Shown here: positions 1 to 6,474 of the stretch, piece by piece
Position numbering within the stretch: position 1 is the stretch's first letter
How the letters are laid out: each line of letters starts with the position of its first letter
Assembly (NCBI GenBank): GCA_031289285.1
Contig: JAITPT010000052.1
Span: 1-9,096 of the forward strand
DNA: 9,096 nt
DNA from: Puniceicoccales bacterium
Lineage (GTDB): Bacteria; Verrucomicrobiota; Verrucomicrobiia; Opitutales; UBA953
Direction: 5' to 3'
Made by a program: the position numbers and the translations under genes
Notes under the pieces: model-generated
Told to the model about the DNA's origin: nothing
The model's database searches: none
What the model saw: the letters and a program-made list of their open reading frames with translations, nothing else

Positions 1-40
1 CAAGTCCACAGGCGCAACCGCAAGAAAGATTTTGGAATGA
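1..40 (+). CDS. Possible C-terminal tail of an upstream gene, perhaps a LacI-family regulator (partial)
   Basis: Reading frame 2 is open from the window edge and ends at a TGA at 38-40, giving the tail KSTGATARKILE. Many LacI/GalR-type regulators end with a stretch like VRxSTxPPR, so the K-S-T-G-A piece is suggestive. A sugar-responsive regulator would fit a locus with a fucosidase and a sugar-type oxidoreductase. The hairpin at 119-163 would then terminate this gene as well as the oxidoreductase. Only 12 residues are visible. Frame 1 is also open, to a stop at 85-87, with a very basic translation that resembles no known tail. The identity is a guess from a short motif. Confidence 0.25.
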   Translation, partial: KSTGATARKILE

Positions 41-118
41 GAGTCAAAAGAAAACATAGCCGCCAAGAATACCACACCTCTGCGTAATTTTTAATGGGGC
101 AGATTTTCGGACGCTTAC

Positions 119-163
119 AAAAAAAACGAAGCGAACGGATTGCTCCGCTCGCTCTGTTTTTTT
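119..163. terminator. Bidirectional intrinsic terminator
   Basis: A 10-bp stem (130-139 with 144-153) encloses a 4-nt loop. It is flanked by 8 A on the left (119-126) and 7 T on the right (157-163). Read on the - strand, the loop is GCAA (GNRA type), the one imperfect pair is a G-U wobble, and the stem is soon followed by eight U. This places a good terminator about 80 nt past the stop of the oxidoreductase gene. Read on the + strand, the same stem carries one A-C mismatch but also has a U-tract, so it could end a + strand gene entering from the left. Confidence 0.75.
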
Positions 164-233
164 CGGAATGCGCGTTTGGCGGCGGTTGGCGCGTTAGCGG
201 CGGTTGCCGTCTTACGCACCTCCGCTGCGCTGC

Positions 234-1580
234 TTACTTGCGTTTGCCGCCGCGTTTGGCACCTAACACTTCGCGCCATTGGCCGGGAAGCGGAATGACG
301 ACTTTGCGTAGCGAGTCGGCGGTCGGCGCGGGTGTGTCGCGGGTGATGTTTTCGGGGACGAGCGCGAAGTTTGTCGCGAGGGCGGAGTCCCAGCGAATGC
401 GGCGTCCGGTGTAGGCACTTTCGCGGCCAATGATGGCATTGAAGGTGGACTCTGCGACGGCTTGCGCCTCGTTGAGGGGGTTGCCCGCGAGAATGCTTTT
501 GAGCAGGTCAACGTGCTCGTTGACGTAGGCGTTGATTTCCCGCGGCTTGTTTTCGCGTTTCCAGTCTTTGTAGCTCCAGAGGATTTTGCCCTTGTGGTCG
601 CGGATGTCGCCAGAGCCGACGTTGGTGACGCCTTTTGTGCCGACGATTTTTTCGCCAACGGCATCGTCGCCCGGAACGTGGCGGCTGAAGCTGAGTGTGC
701 GCACGTCGCCCGGATAGGTGAACTCGACTGCGAAGTGGTCATAGATGTCGCCCGGCTCTTTGCGCGTCATACGCCCGCCGAGGGTGTAGGCCTGCGTCGG
801 GTGCGCGTTGAACGCCCAGTTGATGACGTCGAGGTTGTGGACGTGCTGCTCGACGATGTTGTCGCCGCTGAGCCAATTGTGGTGATACCAGTTGTTGGTC
901 TGGTTTTCGATGTCGGTCCATTCTTTCTTGGGGCCGCGATACCAGATGCCGCCGCCGTTCCAATAGACTTGGCCGCCGACGAGGTCGCCGATGATGCCGT
1001 CGTGGATGCGTTTGATGGTTTCGACATAAACCGTCTGGTGGCGGCGTTGCGTGCCAGCGACGATTGCGAGTTTTTTCTCCTGCGCGAGGCGACCCGCGGC
1101 GAGGACTTTGTTGACGCCGGCGGCATCGGTGGCGACGGGCTTTTCAGCGAAGACGTGAACGCCTTTCTGAATTGCGTATTCGATGTGAAGCGGGCGGAAG
1201 CCGGGAGGCGTCGCCAAAATCACGATGTCGATGCCCGAGTCGATGACTTTTTTGTAGGCATCGAAGCCGTTGAACACGCGCTCGCGGGGGAGGTTGTGGT
1301 GCCCAGCGATGCCCTTGGTGCGGTAGGGGAAGACGTCGCCGACGGCCCAAATCTGGGCACTTTCGCCGACGATTTTCGCCGCGTTGAGGAAGTCGCTCGC
1401 CGCGCCAGAACCGCGACCGCCGGTGCCGACGACGCCGATTTTCAGCGTCTTGCGTCCGCCCGCTTGGGCGAAGACGTTCAACGGAAGCGAACCGAGGACA
1501 GACAGCCCGCCGACCGCTGCGCAGCCAGAGAGGAAGTTGCGGCGGGAACTGCCGCCGAGTGTGATGATGTTTTGAGACAT
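234..1580 (-). CDS. Tat-exported Gfo/Idh/MocA-family oxidoreductase
   Basis: A predicted NAD(P)-dependent dehydrogenase or oxidoreductase of about 448 residues, probably periplasmic and acting on a sugar, inositol or glycoside; the substrate cannot be read from the sequence. Residues 1-40 form a twin-arginine signal (SRRNFL at 12-17, then a hydrophobic stretch ending near FAQA). The Rossmann fold begins at about 46 with the nucleotide loop GTGGRG (52-57). The family lysine motif EKP is at 146-148. The stretch EQHVHNLDVINW (244-255) matches the family's D-x-G-x-H-x-x-D pattern, with Glu in place of the first Asp and H248 as the likely catalytic histidine. The start at 1580 was chosen because it puts the Tat motif at the usual depth; the frame stays open to 1703, but the extra 41 residues look non-coding. 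No clear ribosome binding site is seen. The C-terminus is basic (KRGGKRK). It is divergent from the fucosidase. Confidence 0.9.
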   Translation of the reverse strand: MSQNIITLGGSSRRNFLSGCAAVGGLSVLGSLPLNVFAQAGGRKTLKIGVVGTGGRGSGAASDFLNAAKIVGESAQIWAVGDVFPYRTKGIAGHHNLPRERVFNGFDAYKKVIDSGIDIVILATPPGFRPLHIEYAIQKGVHVFAEKPVATDAAGVNKVLAAGRLAQEKKLAIVAGTQRRHQTVYVETIKRIHDGIIGDLVGGQVYWNGGGIWYRGPKKEWTDIENQTNNWYHHNWLSGDNIVEQHVHNLDVINWAFNAHPTQAYTLGGRMTRKEPGDIYDHFAVEFTYPGDVRTLSFSRHVPGDDAVGEKIVGTKGVTNVGSGDIRDHKGKILWSYKDWKRENKPREINAYVNEHVDLLKSILAGNPLNEAQAVAESTFNAIIGRESAYTGRRIRWDSALATNFALVPENITRDTPAPTADSLRKVVIPLPGQWREVLGAKRGGKRK

Positions 1581-1730
1581 GTTAGAAAACAGGTGTTGTT
1601 GAGTGGATGAAAGATGGCACGAGACAGACGCCGCCGAAACATGTTCCAAAAAAAATAGACGGGCGTAACGGATGGGCGGCGAACGGACAGGTGAAGCGGA
1701 CAATGCCGAGAGGTGTTTCCCGTCATATTA

Positions 1731-1756
1731 TTAGCCGGATACCATTAGCCTGCTAA
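1731..1756. promoter_or_regulatory. Operator-like dyad with an extra half-site
   Basis: TTAGCCTGCTAA at 1745-1756 is a 5-bp inverted repeat with a 2-nt spacer. A further copy of the half-site ATTAGCC lies at 1730-1736, exactly 14 bp upstream of the one at 1744-1750. The position, about 150 bp upstream of the oxidoreductase start in the divergent region, suits an operator. The evidence is symmetry and spacing only; no regulator has been matched to it, and such short dyads also arise by chance. Confidence 0.25.
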
Positions 1757-1840
1757 ATTCTCGGAGGGTGAGTGGACACAGTGGTGCCAAGTTTCGCAGC
1801 AGGGAAGGGAGGCGGACGGGGGGGGGCGGCGGGGCGTGGC

Positions 1841-1994
1841 GATTAATTAACCAGACTAATATTTTCGATTGACCGGTAGGTGACATGCAAGATGAGAGGG
1901 TGCGACACTCACGGAATTGAGATCGGGCGGTGTCCAAGCACCCCAACCATCGCCAATGCCTCTTGCCCGTGTCTGGGTGCATTTTCGGCACGGT
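1841..1994. repeat. 154-bp direct repeat, copy 1
   Basis: Begins GATTAATTAACCAGACTAAT and ends CATTTTCGGCACGGT. It matches copy 2 at 2060-2213 over 154 positions with only six substitutions and no gaps (about 96% identity), and the similarity stops abruptly at both ends. A 9-G tract lies about 15 bp before it, and TCCCC follows directly. A 6-bp inner stem (GCACCC at 1938-1943 with GGGTGC at 1975-1980) is kept in both copies. The element matches no family I can name. The sharp borders suggest a discrete intergenic unit and not a random duplication. Confidence 0.9.
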
Positions 1995-2041
1995 TCCCCG
2001 TCAAAATAGACAGGGCGCGGGCACGGGGCCAAAAAAATCGT

Positions 2042-2055
2042 CCCCCCCCCCCCCC
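2042..2055. repeat. Homopolymer tract of 14 C
   Basis: An uninterrupted run of 14 C in the spacer between the two repeat copies, ending 4 bp before copy 2 begins. Runs of this length are slippage-prone in bacteria. It lies about 250 bp upstream of the fucosidase start. The exact length may be unreliable in the assembly. Confidence 0.85.
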
Positions 2056-2059
2056 TTGA

Positions 2060-2213
2060 GATTAATTAACCAGACTAATATTTTCGATTGACTGGCAGGT
2101 GACATGCAAGATGAGAGGGCGCAACACTCACGGAATTGAAATCGGGCGGTGTCCAAGCACCCCAAGCATCGCCAATGCCTCTTGCCCGTGTCTGGGTGCA
2201 TTTTCGGCACGGT
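2060..2213. repeat. 154-bp direct repeat, copy 2
   Basis: Second copy of the unit at 1841-1994, in the same orientation and offset by 219 bp. It differs at six positions, four of them in the first half. Unlike copy 1, it has a C14 run on each side: one ends 4 bp before it and the other starts directly after its final GGT. The fucosidase frame is open back through this copy from a GTG at 2099, but the repeat and C-tract translation does not look like protein, so I treat it as non-coding. Confidence 0.9.
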
Positions 2214-2227
2214 CCCCCCCCCCCCCC
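2214..2227. repeat. Homopolymer tract of 14 C next to repeat copy 2
   Basis: A second run of exactly 14 C, directly abutting the end of repeat copy 2 and 75 bp upstream of the chosen fucosidase start. It runs into a small hairpin (CCCGCC at 2225-2230, loop AAAC, GGCGGG at 2235-2240). Length changes here would alter promoter or leader spacing. If translation began upstream, they would shift the frame. Confidence 0.85.
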
Positions 2228-2259
2228 GCCAAACGGCGGGAGGCACAAAAAATCATTCT

Positions 2260-2287
2260 CCCGCTTGACATCCCTGCGGGAAGCGGG
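2260..2287 (+). promoter_or_regulatory. Hairpin and TTGACA hexamer just upstream of the fucosidase start
   Basis: A perfect 7-bp inverted repeat, CCCGCTT (2260-2266) with AAGCGGG (2281-2287), encloses 14 nt and ends 15 nt before the ATG at 2303. A consensus-like TTGACA sits at 2265-2270 across the left arm, but no acceptable -10 lies 16-18 bp further on, so a sigma-70 promoter here is doubtful. If transcribed, the hairpin would lie in the leader close to the ribosome entry site and could affect translation. The role is inferred only from position. Confidence 0.3.
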
Positions 2288-2302
2288 CTGACTGCCGCCC
2301 GT

Positions 2303-4894
2303 ATGTTACATCTCACACACCTTCCCAGAAAACTTGCCGCAGCCGCTCTCGGCTGCGCAGCCGCTTTCTTCGCTGCCGCACCCGCGCCAGCAGACGGAGC
2401 GACGCCAGACTCGCACGGCAAAGAAACCATTGCCAACTTCGACGAGTACTTCCCCGGTGGAATGCTCCACTACGACACGCCCGCCAAGAAGTGGGAAGAA
2501 GCCCTGCCACTCGGCAACGGACGCCTCGGCGCAATGGTCTTCGGCGACCCCGTGCGCGAGCGCATCCAGCTCAACGAGGAAACCGTCTGGGCCGGCAAGC
2601 CCAACAAAAACATCAGCCCGACCGCCCTCGAAGCCTTGCCCAAAGTGCGCGAGTTGATGTTCGCCGGAAAACACCGCGAGGCGCAAGACCTCGCCTCCCG
2701 CAAAATCACCACGCAATACGGGCGCACAATGCTCTTCAACCAAGGGATGCGCTACCAGCCCGTCGGCGACCTCTACCTCGAATTTGCCAACCACGAAAAA
2801 TTCACCGAATATGCCCGCGGTCTTTCTCTTGGCAGCGCAATCGCCTTCACTGCATACAAAGTAGGGGAAGTCAGGCATGTCCACGGCACCTTTGCGGCCT
2901 TCAAAAAAGATGTCATTCTCCACATGATTGAAACCAAGGATGGGAAAGTCAACTTCACCGCCTCGCTTGCGACACCGCATAAGAAGTCCCAGATAACTAT
3001 TGAAAACGGCGACACGCTTGTCCTTCGTGGCACTCCAGAAGGCTTCGAGGGATTAGAAAGTAAAATCAAATTCACAACTCTTGCAAAAATCGTTCTCTAC
3101 AACGGCGGAAAAATCTCTGTCAAAGACAACAAACTCACCGTTTCCGACGCAGGACGAGTAGGTATTTTTATTTCAATCGCCAGCAATTTCAAAAACTACA
3201 ATGACATCTCTGGCGACCCCGACGCCAAGGCAAAACAATACTTGGACGCCGCTGTAAACAAAAACGCTAATGAGATTGAGAAACTCATGGCGGAGCACAT
3301 CCAATACTACAAATCGCTTTTCTCCCGTGTTAAATTAGACCTTGGCCCGCGTTCCAAAGACCACGACAAACCCACCGACCAGCGCATCAACGAGTTTAGC
3401 AAAACAAAAGACCCGAAACTCGCCGAACTCTATTTTAACTTTGGTCGCTACTTGTTAATTTCCAGTTCACAACCCGGCGGGCAACCCGCCAATTTACAAG
3501 GCATTTGGAACCCCCATATCAATCCTCCGTGGGACAGCAAATACACCACCAACATCAACGCCGAAATGAATTACTGGCCGGCGGAAACAACCAATCTCGC
3601 CGAGACGCACGAGCCGTTTATACAAATGGCGCGAGAACTCTCCATCACTGGCGCGGAGACTGCTAAAAAAATGTATGGCACACGCGGCTGGGTGCTCCAC
3701 CACAACACCGACATCTGGCGTATCACTGGCCCCGTTGACGGCGCGGGTTCCGGCATGTGGCCGACAGGAAGCGCGTGGTTCGCACAGCATCTTTGGGAAC
3801 GCTACCTTTTCTCCGGCGATAAAAAATATCTCGCCGAAATCTACCCTGTCCTAAAAGGCGCGGCACTGTTTATGCTCGATTTTCTTAGCGAAGAACCGAA
3901 GAACAAATGGCTCGTCGTCGCGCCCTCGGTTTCTCCCGAAAACGGACACGGCGGAATTGCTGTTACCTACGGAACAACAATGGACACGCAACTCGCGTTT
4001 GAAGTTTTCTCCAACACTATCGCAGCAGCCAATGCCTTGGGGACAGACACCGAACTCGCAGCAACACTCGCCAAGGCGCGTAACCGCCTTGCTCCTATGC
4101 AGATAGGGCAGCACAGCCAGTTGCAAGAATGGTTCTTCGACTGGGACAATCCCAGAGACAAACACCGCCACGTCTCGCACCTCTACGGCGTTTATCCAAG
4201 CTGGCAAATTTCGCCTGTTCGCACACCCGAACTTTTTGACGCCGCCCGCACTTCGCTAAACTATCGTGGCGACCCCGCGACTGGCTGGTCAATGGGCTGG
4301 AAAGTCTGCCTCTGGGCACGTTTCCTCGACGGCAATCGCGCTCACAAACTCATCACCGAACAACTAAAACTCACTGGTGGTTCCGGCACCCGTTACAACG
4401 GCGGCGGCACCTATCCAAATATGTTCGACGCACACCCGCCGTTCCAAATTGACGGCAATTTTGGTTGCACAGCAGGCATCGCCGAGATGCTTCTACAAAG
4501 CCACGATGGTGCCGTGCATTTGTTGCCCGCGTTGCCCGATGTTTGGGCAAAAGGCAGCGTCTCCGGTCTGCGTGCGCGCGGTGGTTTTGAGGTGTCTGTT
4601 AAGTGGGAAAACAAATTGCCCCAAACAGCAAAAATAAAATCGCTTCTTGGTGGCAACCTACGTCTGCGTGTGCCCGCTGGCGCGAAGATTTCCGTATGCG
4701 CCGAAGACGGTGCAAAAGTCGTCGTCGTTGCCAAACCCGCGCAAGGCGCAAACCCGAACACCTTTTTCAAACTCCCTGCGGCCCTGAAACCCGTAATCTC
4801 CGAAAAGGCGAAACTAAACAAGCCCGGCGTCCCTGCCACCGTCGAATACGACATCCCCACCGAAGCCGAAAAAACCTATTACGTGAAGTTTTGA
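2303..4894 (+). CDS. Secreted glycoside hydrolase family 95 alpha-L-fucosidase
   Basis: An 863-residue inverting exo-glycosidase that likely removes alpha-1,2-linked L-fucose, or the related L-galactose, from plant, algal or mucin glycans. Residues 1-30 are a signal peptide (RK, then an Ala-rich hydrophobic core, cleavage near APA-DG), so it acts in the periplasm or outside. The N-terminal beta domain shows LPLGNGRLGAMVFGD (68-82), NEETVWAG (91-98) and YQPVGDLYLEF; an (alpha/alpha)6 barrel follows. The catalytic set of the Bifidobacterium AfcA type appears intact: N417 and N419 in TTNINAEMNYWPA, the acid E546 in APSVSPEN, and D717 in FQIDGNFG. The length is normal for the family. The start at 2303 was chosen for the signal peptide; the frame is open back to 2099, but that stretch is repeat and poly-C DNA. 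From about 2820 on the codons look visibly less GC-rich than at the 5' end. Linkage specificity is not certain. Confidence 0.93.
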   Translation: MLHLTHLPRKLAAAALGCAAAFFAAAPAPADGATPDSHGKETIANFDEYFPGGMLHYDTPAKKWEEALPLGNGRLGAMVFGDPVRERIQLNEETVWAGKPNKNISPTALEALPKVRELMFAGKHREAQDLASRKITTQYGRTMLFNQGMRYQPVGDLYLEFANHEKFTEYARGLSLGSAIAFTAYKVGEVRHVHGTFAAFKKDVILHMIETKDGKVNFTASLATPHKKSQITIENGDTLVLRGTPEGFEGLESKIKFTTLAKIVLYNGGKISVKDNKLTVSDAGRVGIFISIASNFKNYNDISGDPDAKAKQYLDAAVNKNANEIEKLMAEHIQYYKSLFSRVKLDLGPRSKDHDKPTDQRINEFSKTKDPKLAELYFNFGRYLLISSSQPGGQPANLQGIWNPHINPPWDSKYTTNINAEMNYWPAETTNLAETHEPFIQMARELSITGAETAKKMYGTRGWVLHHNTDIWRITGPVDGAGSGMWPTGSAWFAQHLWERYLFSGDKKYLAEIYPVLKGAALFMLDFLSEEPKNKWLVVAPSVSPENGHGGIAVTYGTTMDTQLAFEVFSNTIAAANALGTDTELAATLAKARNRLAPMQIGQHSQLQEWFFDWDNPRDKHRHVSHLYGVYPSWQISPVRTPELFDAARTSLNYRGDPATGWSMGWKVCLWARFLDGNRAHKLITEQLKLTGGSGTRYNGGGTYPNMFDAHPPFQIDGNFGCTAGIAEMLLQSHDGAVHLLPALPDVWAKGSVSGLRARGGFEVSVKWENKLPQTAKIKSLLGGNLRLRVPAGAKISVCAEDGAKVVVVAKPAQGANPNTFFKLPAALKPVISEKAKLNKPGVPATVEYDIPTEAEKTYYVKF

Positions 4895-4902
4895 GGAAAA
4901 CC

Positions 4903-4953
4903 ACACACAAATCCATACACGGGGCGCGGTGAATACCGCGCCCCGCTGTGTGT
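4903..4953. terminator. Strong hairpin terminator between convergent genes
   Basis: GGGGCGCGGT (4921-4930) and ACCGCGCCCC (4935-4944) form a perfect 10-bp stem around the 4-nt loop GAAT. It extends by one more C-G pair, and loosely by ACACACA (4903-4909) with TGTGTGT (4947-4953). It lies 26 nt after the fucosidase stop and 34 nt after the PepSY gene stop on the other strand. Read on the - strand, T-rich DNA follows the stem (GGATTTGTGTGTGGTTTTCC). On the + strand only a weaker TGTTTT follows. A shared terminator is the natural reading. Confidence 0.8.
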
Positions 4954-4978
4954 CCAGATAAGCGCTGTTTTGCCGTTC

Positions 4979-6337
4979 TTAGGTTGAGTGTTTGCGGAGT
5001 TTTGCGCGAAGGCGGCGGTAGAGGAGGGCGATGCCTGTATAAACTAAAAACAGGCCAGCAAGGGAAGCGAGGAGAGCAACCGCTTTGCCAACGGGGCCGA
5101 ATGCCTCGCCAGTGTGCAAGAAACGCGCCCATGTCCGAATTTTTCGACCTGTCGAATAATCGGCAAAAGTTTCTTTGCGCAGGACTTCGCCCGTGTAGGG
5201 ATTGAGGTGCGCTTGCACGTTGGAGAACTGCGGAAAACGACCCTTTTCTTGGATTTGGAGCATCACCGGAGAGACGGCGGCAAGTGCAGGTGCAGGTGTT
5301 TCTTGGCGGGTGGGATGGTCGGGGCGGCCTCCGCGCTCGCGGCGGTTGGGGCGGGAGGCGCGGGAGGAGGAGGACGCAGGACTTGGGACGTCGGACGCAG
5401 CGGGGACGGGAGGACGCGGGACGGCTACTGGGCGCGTGGCTCCGACGGGTCTCGCGCCAGTGGCTCCGGTGGGTCTTCCTTGCGGGCGGGGGCCGAAGGG
5501 GAAAAGGGTGATGTTCTCCCAGTTTGGAAACTGGCGGCGCGTTTCTTTTAAGAGGGCGTCTTTGCTTAATAAACTGCCAGAGGTTGCAAACTTTGGAAAA
5601 CCGTCTTTGGGGGGCGACATTCCCGGCGGACCCATTTGCGGGACGGGTTCGCCGGAGAGGGTGAAGATTAGGTCGTTTGCCCAGCGATAAGAAATCGGAA
5701 GTGCGGTTAAAATTAACACAACGAGCAGGGGCGAAAACCAAAAACCAAAAACGTTGTGCCAATTCCATTCGCGGGTGCGCCCATGTAAATTGTGGTTAAA
5801 AAACAGGCCGAGACGAAAGCGTCGCCAATGCAAATGGCGTGGAAACCAGACGACCAATCCGGTGACGATAAGCAGCAAAAATGCAATGCTGGCGGCACCG
5901 GTAATTTGTTTTCCGATGGCGCGATTTTCGCCATCAAATCGCAGCCAGCGGTGCCACTGTGCGACCCCGTCCATAAAGGCGCGTGTAGCACGTGCGCCGG
6001 GTTGTTTTATCTCGCCTGTGTAGGGGTTGATGTAGAAAAACTTTCCGCGTCCGACAACGGCGAGAACGGCTTTGTCGGGGTCGTTAAAAAAGCGGAGCGA
6101 GAGCGGACGCATCTCTGGGCCAGCTGCTTTTGTTTTCTCTAATAATTCGTCAACAGAGAGCGGGCGGGCGTCGGGTGTCGGCGCAGGGGCGCGGGCGGAG
6201 GCGGCGTCCGATAGCGCGATGATTTCTTCGCGGAACGCGAGCAGTATTCCGGTTGCGCACATATTCGCGACAAGCAACGCAGCAGGAATTGCAAGGATTA
6301 GGTGAACCCAGAATATAATTCTTCGGAAGTGAAACAT
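4979..6337 (-). CDS. PepSY-associated inner-membrane protein, siderophore-iron reduction type
   Basis: A 452-residue predicted inner-membrane protein of the PepSY-TM family (relatives PiuB, FegB, FsrB), usually found beside siderophore receptors and thought to reduce or release siderophore-bound iron. Four hydrophobic segments are visible at about 8-34, 145-166, 194-217 and 418-440. Conserved His positions fit the family: WVH (12), QWHRWL (129), NHNLHG (182 and 185), WNWH (194) and FLHTG (408). Two periplasmic PepSY-like parts carry matching motifs, INPYTGEI (103-110) and LNPYTGEV (378-385). The second is interrupted by a Pro/Arg/Ala/Ser-rich insert at about 282-352. The start at 6337 places the first membrane helix at the N-terminus; 37 more in-frame residues reach 6448, but these come from the intergenic palindrome region. 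It follows the receptor gene on the same strand after 137 bp and is probably cotranscribed with it. Confidence 0.85.
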   Translation of the reverse strand: MFHFRRIIFWVHLILAIPAALLVANMCATGILLAFREEIIALSDAASARAPAPTPDARPLSVDELLEKTKAAGPEMRPLSLRFFNDPDKAVLAVVGRGKFFYINPYTGEIKQPGARATRAFMDGVAQWHRWLRFDGENRAIGKQITGAASIAFLLLIVTGLVVWFPRHLHWRRFRLGLFFNHNLHGRTREWNWHNVFGFWFSPLLVVLILTALPISYRWANDLIFTLSGEPVPQMGPPGMSPPKDGFPKFATSGSLLSKDALLKETRRQFPNWENITLFPFGPRPQGRPTGATGARPVGATRPVAVPRPPVPAASDVPSPASSSSRASRPNRRERGGRPDHPTRQETPAPALAAVSPVMLQIQEKGRFPQFSNVQAHLNPYTGEVLRKETFADYSTGRKIRTWARFLHTGEAFGPVGKAVALLASLAGLFLVYTGIALLYRRLRAKLRKHST

Positions 6338-6380
6338 AGTAAAAAAAGGTGGAGAAAGTGTAGAAGATGGAAAGGTGGAT

Positions 6381-6453
6381 AAAAACTGGTGGTGTCGTCG
6401 GGCCAGAAAGCAGACTTGGCAGTCTGCGATACAGTGCTTCGGCACCACCAGTT
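6381..6453 (-). terminator. Nested inverted repeat between receptor and PepSY genes (attenuator or dispersed palindrome)
   Basis: The outer arms AACTGGTGGTG (6384-6394) and CACCACCAGTT (6443-6453) are perfect 11-bp complements enclosing 48 nt. Inside is a second perfect stem, GCAGACT (6410-6416) with AGTCTGC (6421-6427), around the loop TGGC. An alternative small hairpin, GTGC-TTCG-GCAC (6434-6445), competes with the outer stem. On the - strand the outer stem is followed by five T, so it could act as a partial terminator that lowers PepSY expression relative to the receptor. A REP-like dispersed palindrome is an equal possibility. Confidence 0.6.
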
Positions 6454-6474
6454 GCGTTGTTGTTCTTGAAAGAC

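Larger units (their letters stand above)
1581..2302. other. Divergent intergenic region with tandem repeats and homopolymer tracts
   Basis: About 720 bp separate the oxidoreductase and fucosidase starts. The region contains, in order, an AT-rich stretch near the oxidoreductase, a short dyad at 1745-1756, a 9-G tract (1818-1826), repeat copy 1, a spacer with a 14-C tract, repeat copy 2, a second 14-C tract, and two small hairpins just before the fucosidase start. Frames on both strands run through it, but I see no credible protein. In the - strand frame open through both repeats, all six differences between the copies change the amino acid, which argues against a conserved peptide. Promoters for both flanking genes must lie here, but no clear -35/-10 pair stands out. 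Confidence 0.7.

Noticed and set aside
462..1610. A 382-residue open frame on the + strand opposite the oxidoreductase
   Set aside because: It lies wholly antisense to a gene with clear Tat, Rossmann and EKP motifs. Its translation is a Val/Asp/Ala-rich shadow with no recognisable domain, typical of GC-rich antisense frames.
1636..1647. Near-palindrome GAAACATGTTCC upstream of the oxidoreductase
   Set aside because: It is a short imperfect dyad beside an A-run with no second site and no known regulator match; chance is likely.
1581..1703. An extended N-terminus of the oxidoreductase from an upstream ATG
   Set aside because: It would bury the twin-arginine signal about 50 residues in, and the extra sequence has no protein-like features.
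2225..2240. Hairpin CCCGCC-AAAC-GGCGGG considered as a terminator
   Set aside because: There is no T-tract on either strand after the stem, and it lies directly upstream of a gene start.
1731..2246. Small - strand frames through both repeat copies with similar Cys/Arg-rich translations
   Set aside because: The similarity only reflects the DNA repeat; all six substitutions between the copies are non-synonymous in this frame, so there is no sign of selection on a peptide.
2099..2302. A 68-residue N-terminal extension of the fucosidase from a GTG
   Set aside because: It is translated repeat element and poly-C, giving a run of prolines. A normal signal peptide begins at 2303.
4767..5768. A 333-residue - strand frame overlapping the PepSY gene and the fucosidase end
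   Set aside because: It crosses the shared terminator hairpin, is Pro/Arg-rich and has no domain. It is an out-of-frame shadow of the PepSY gene.
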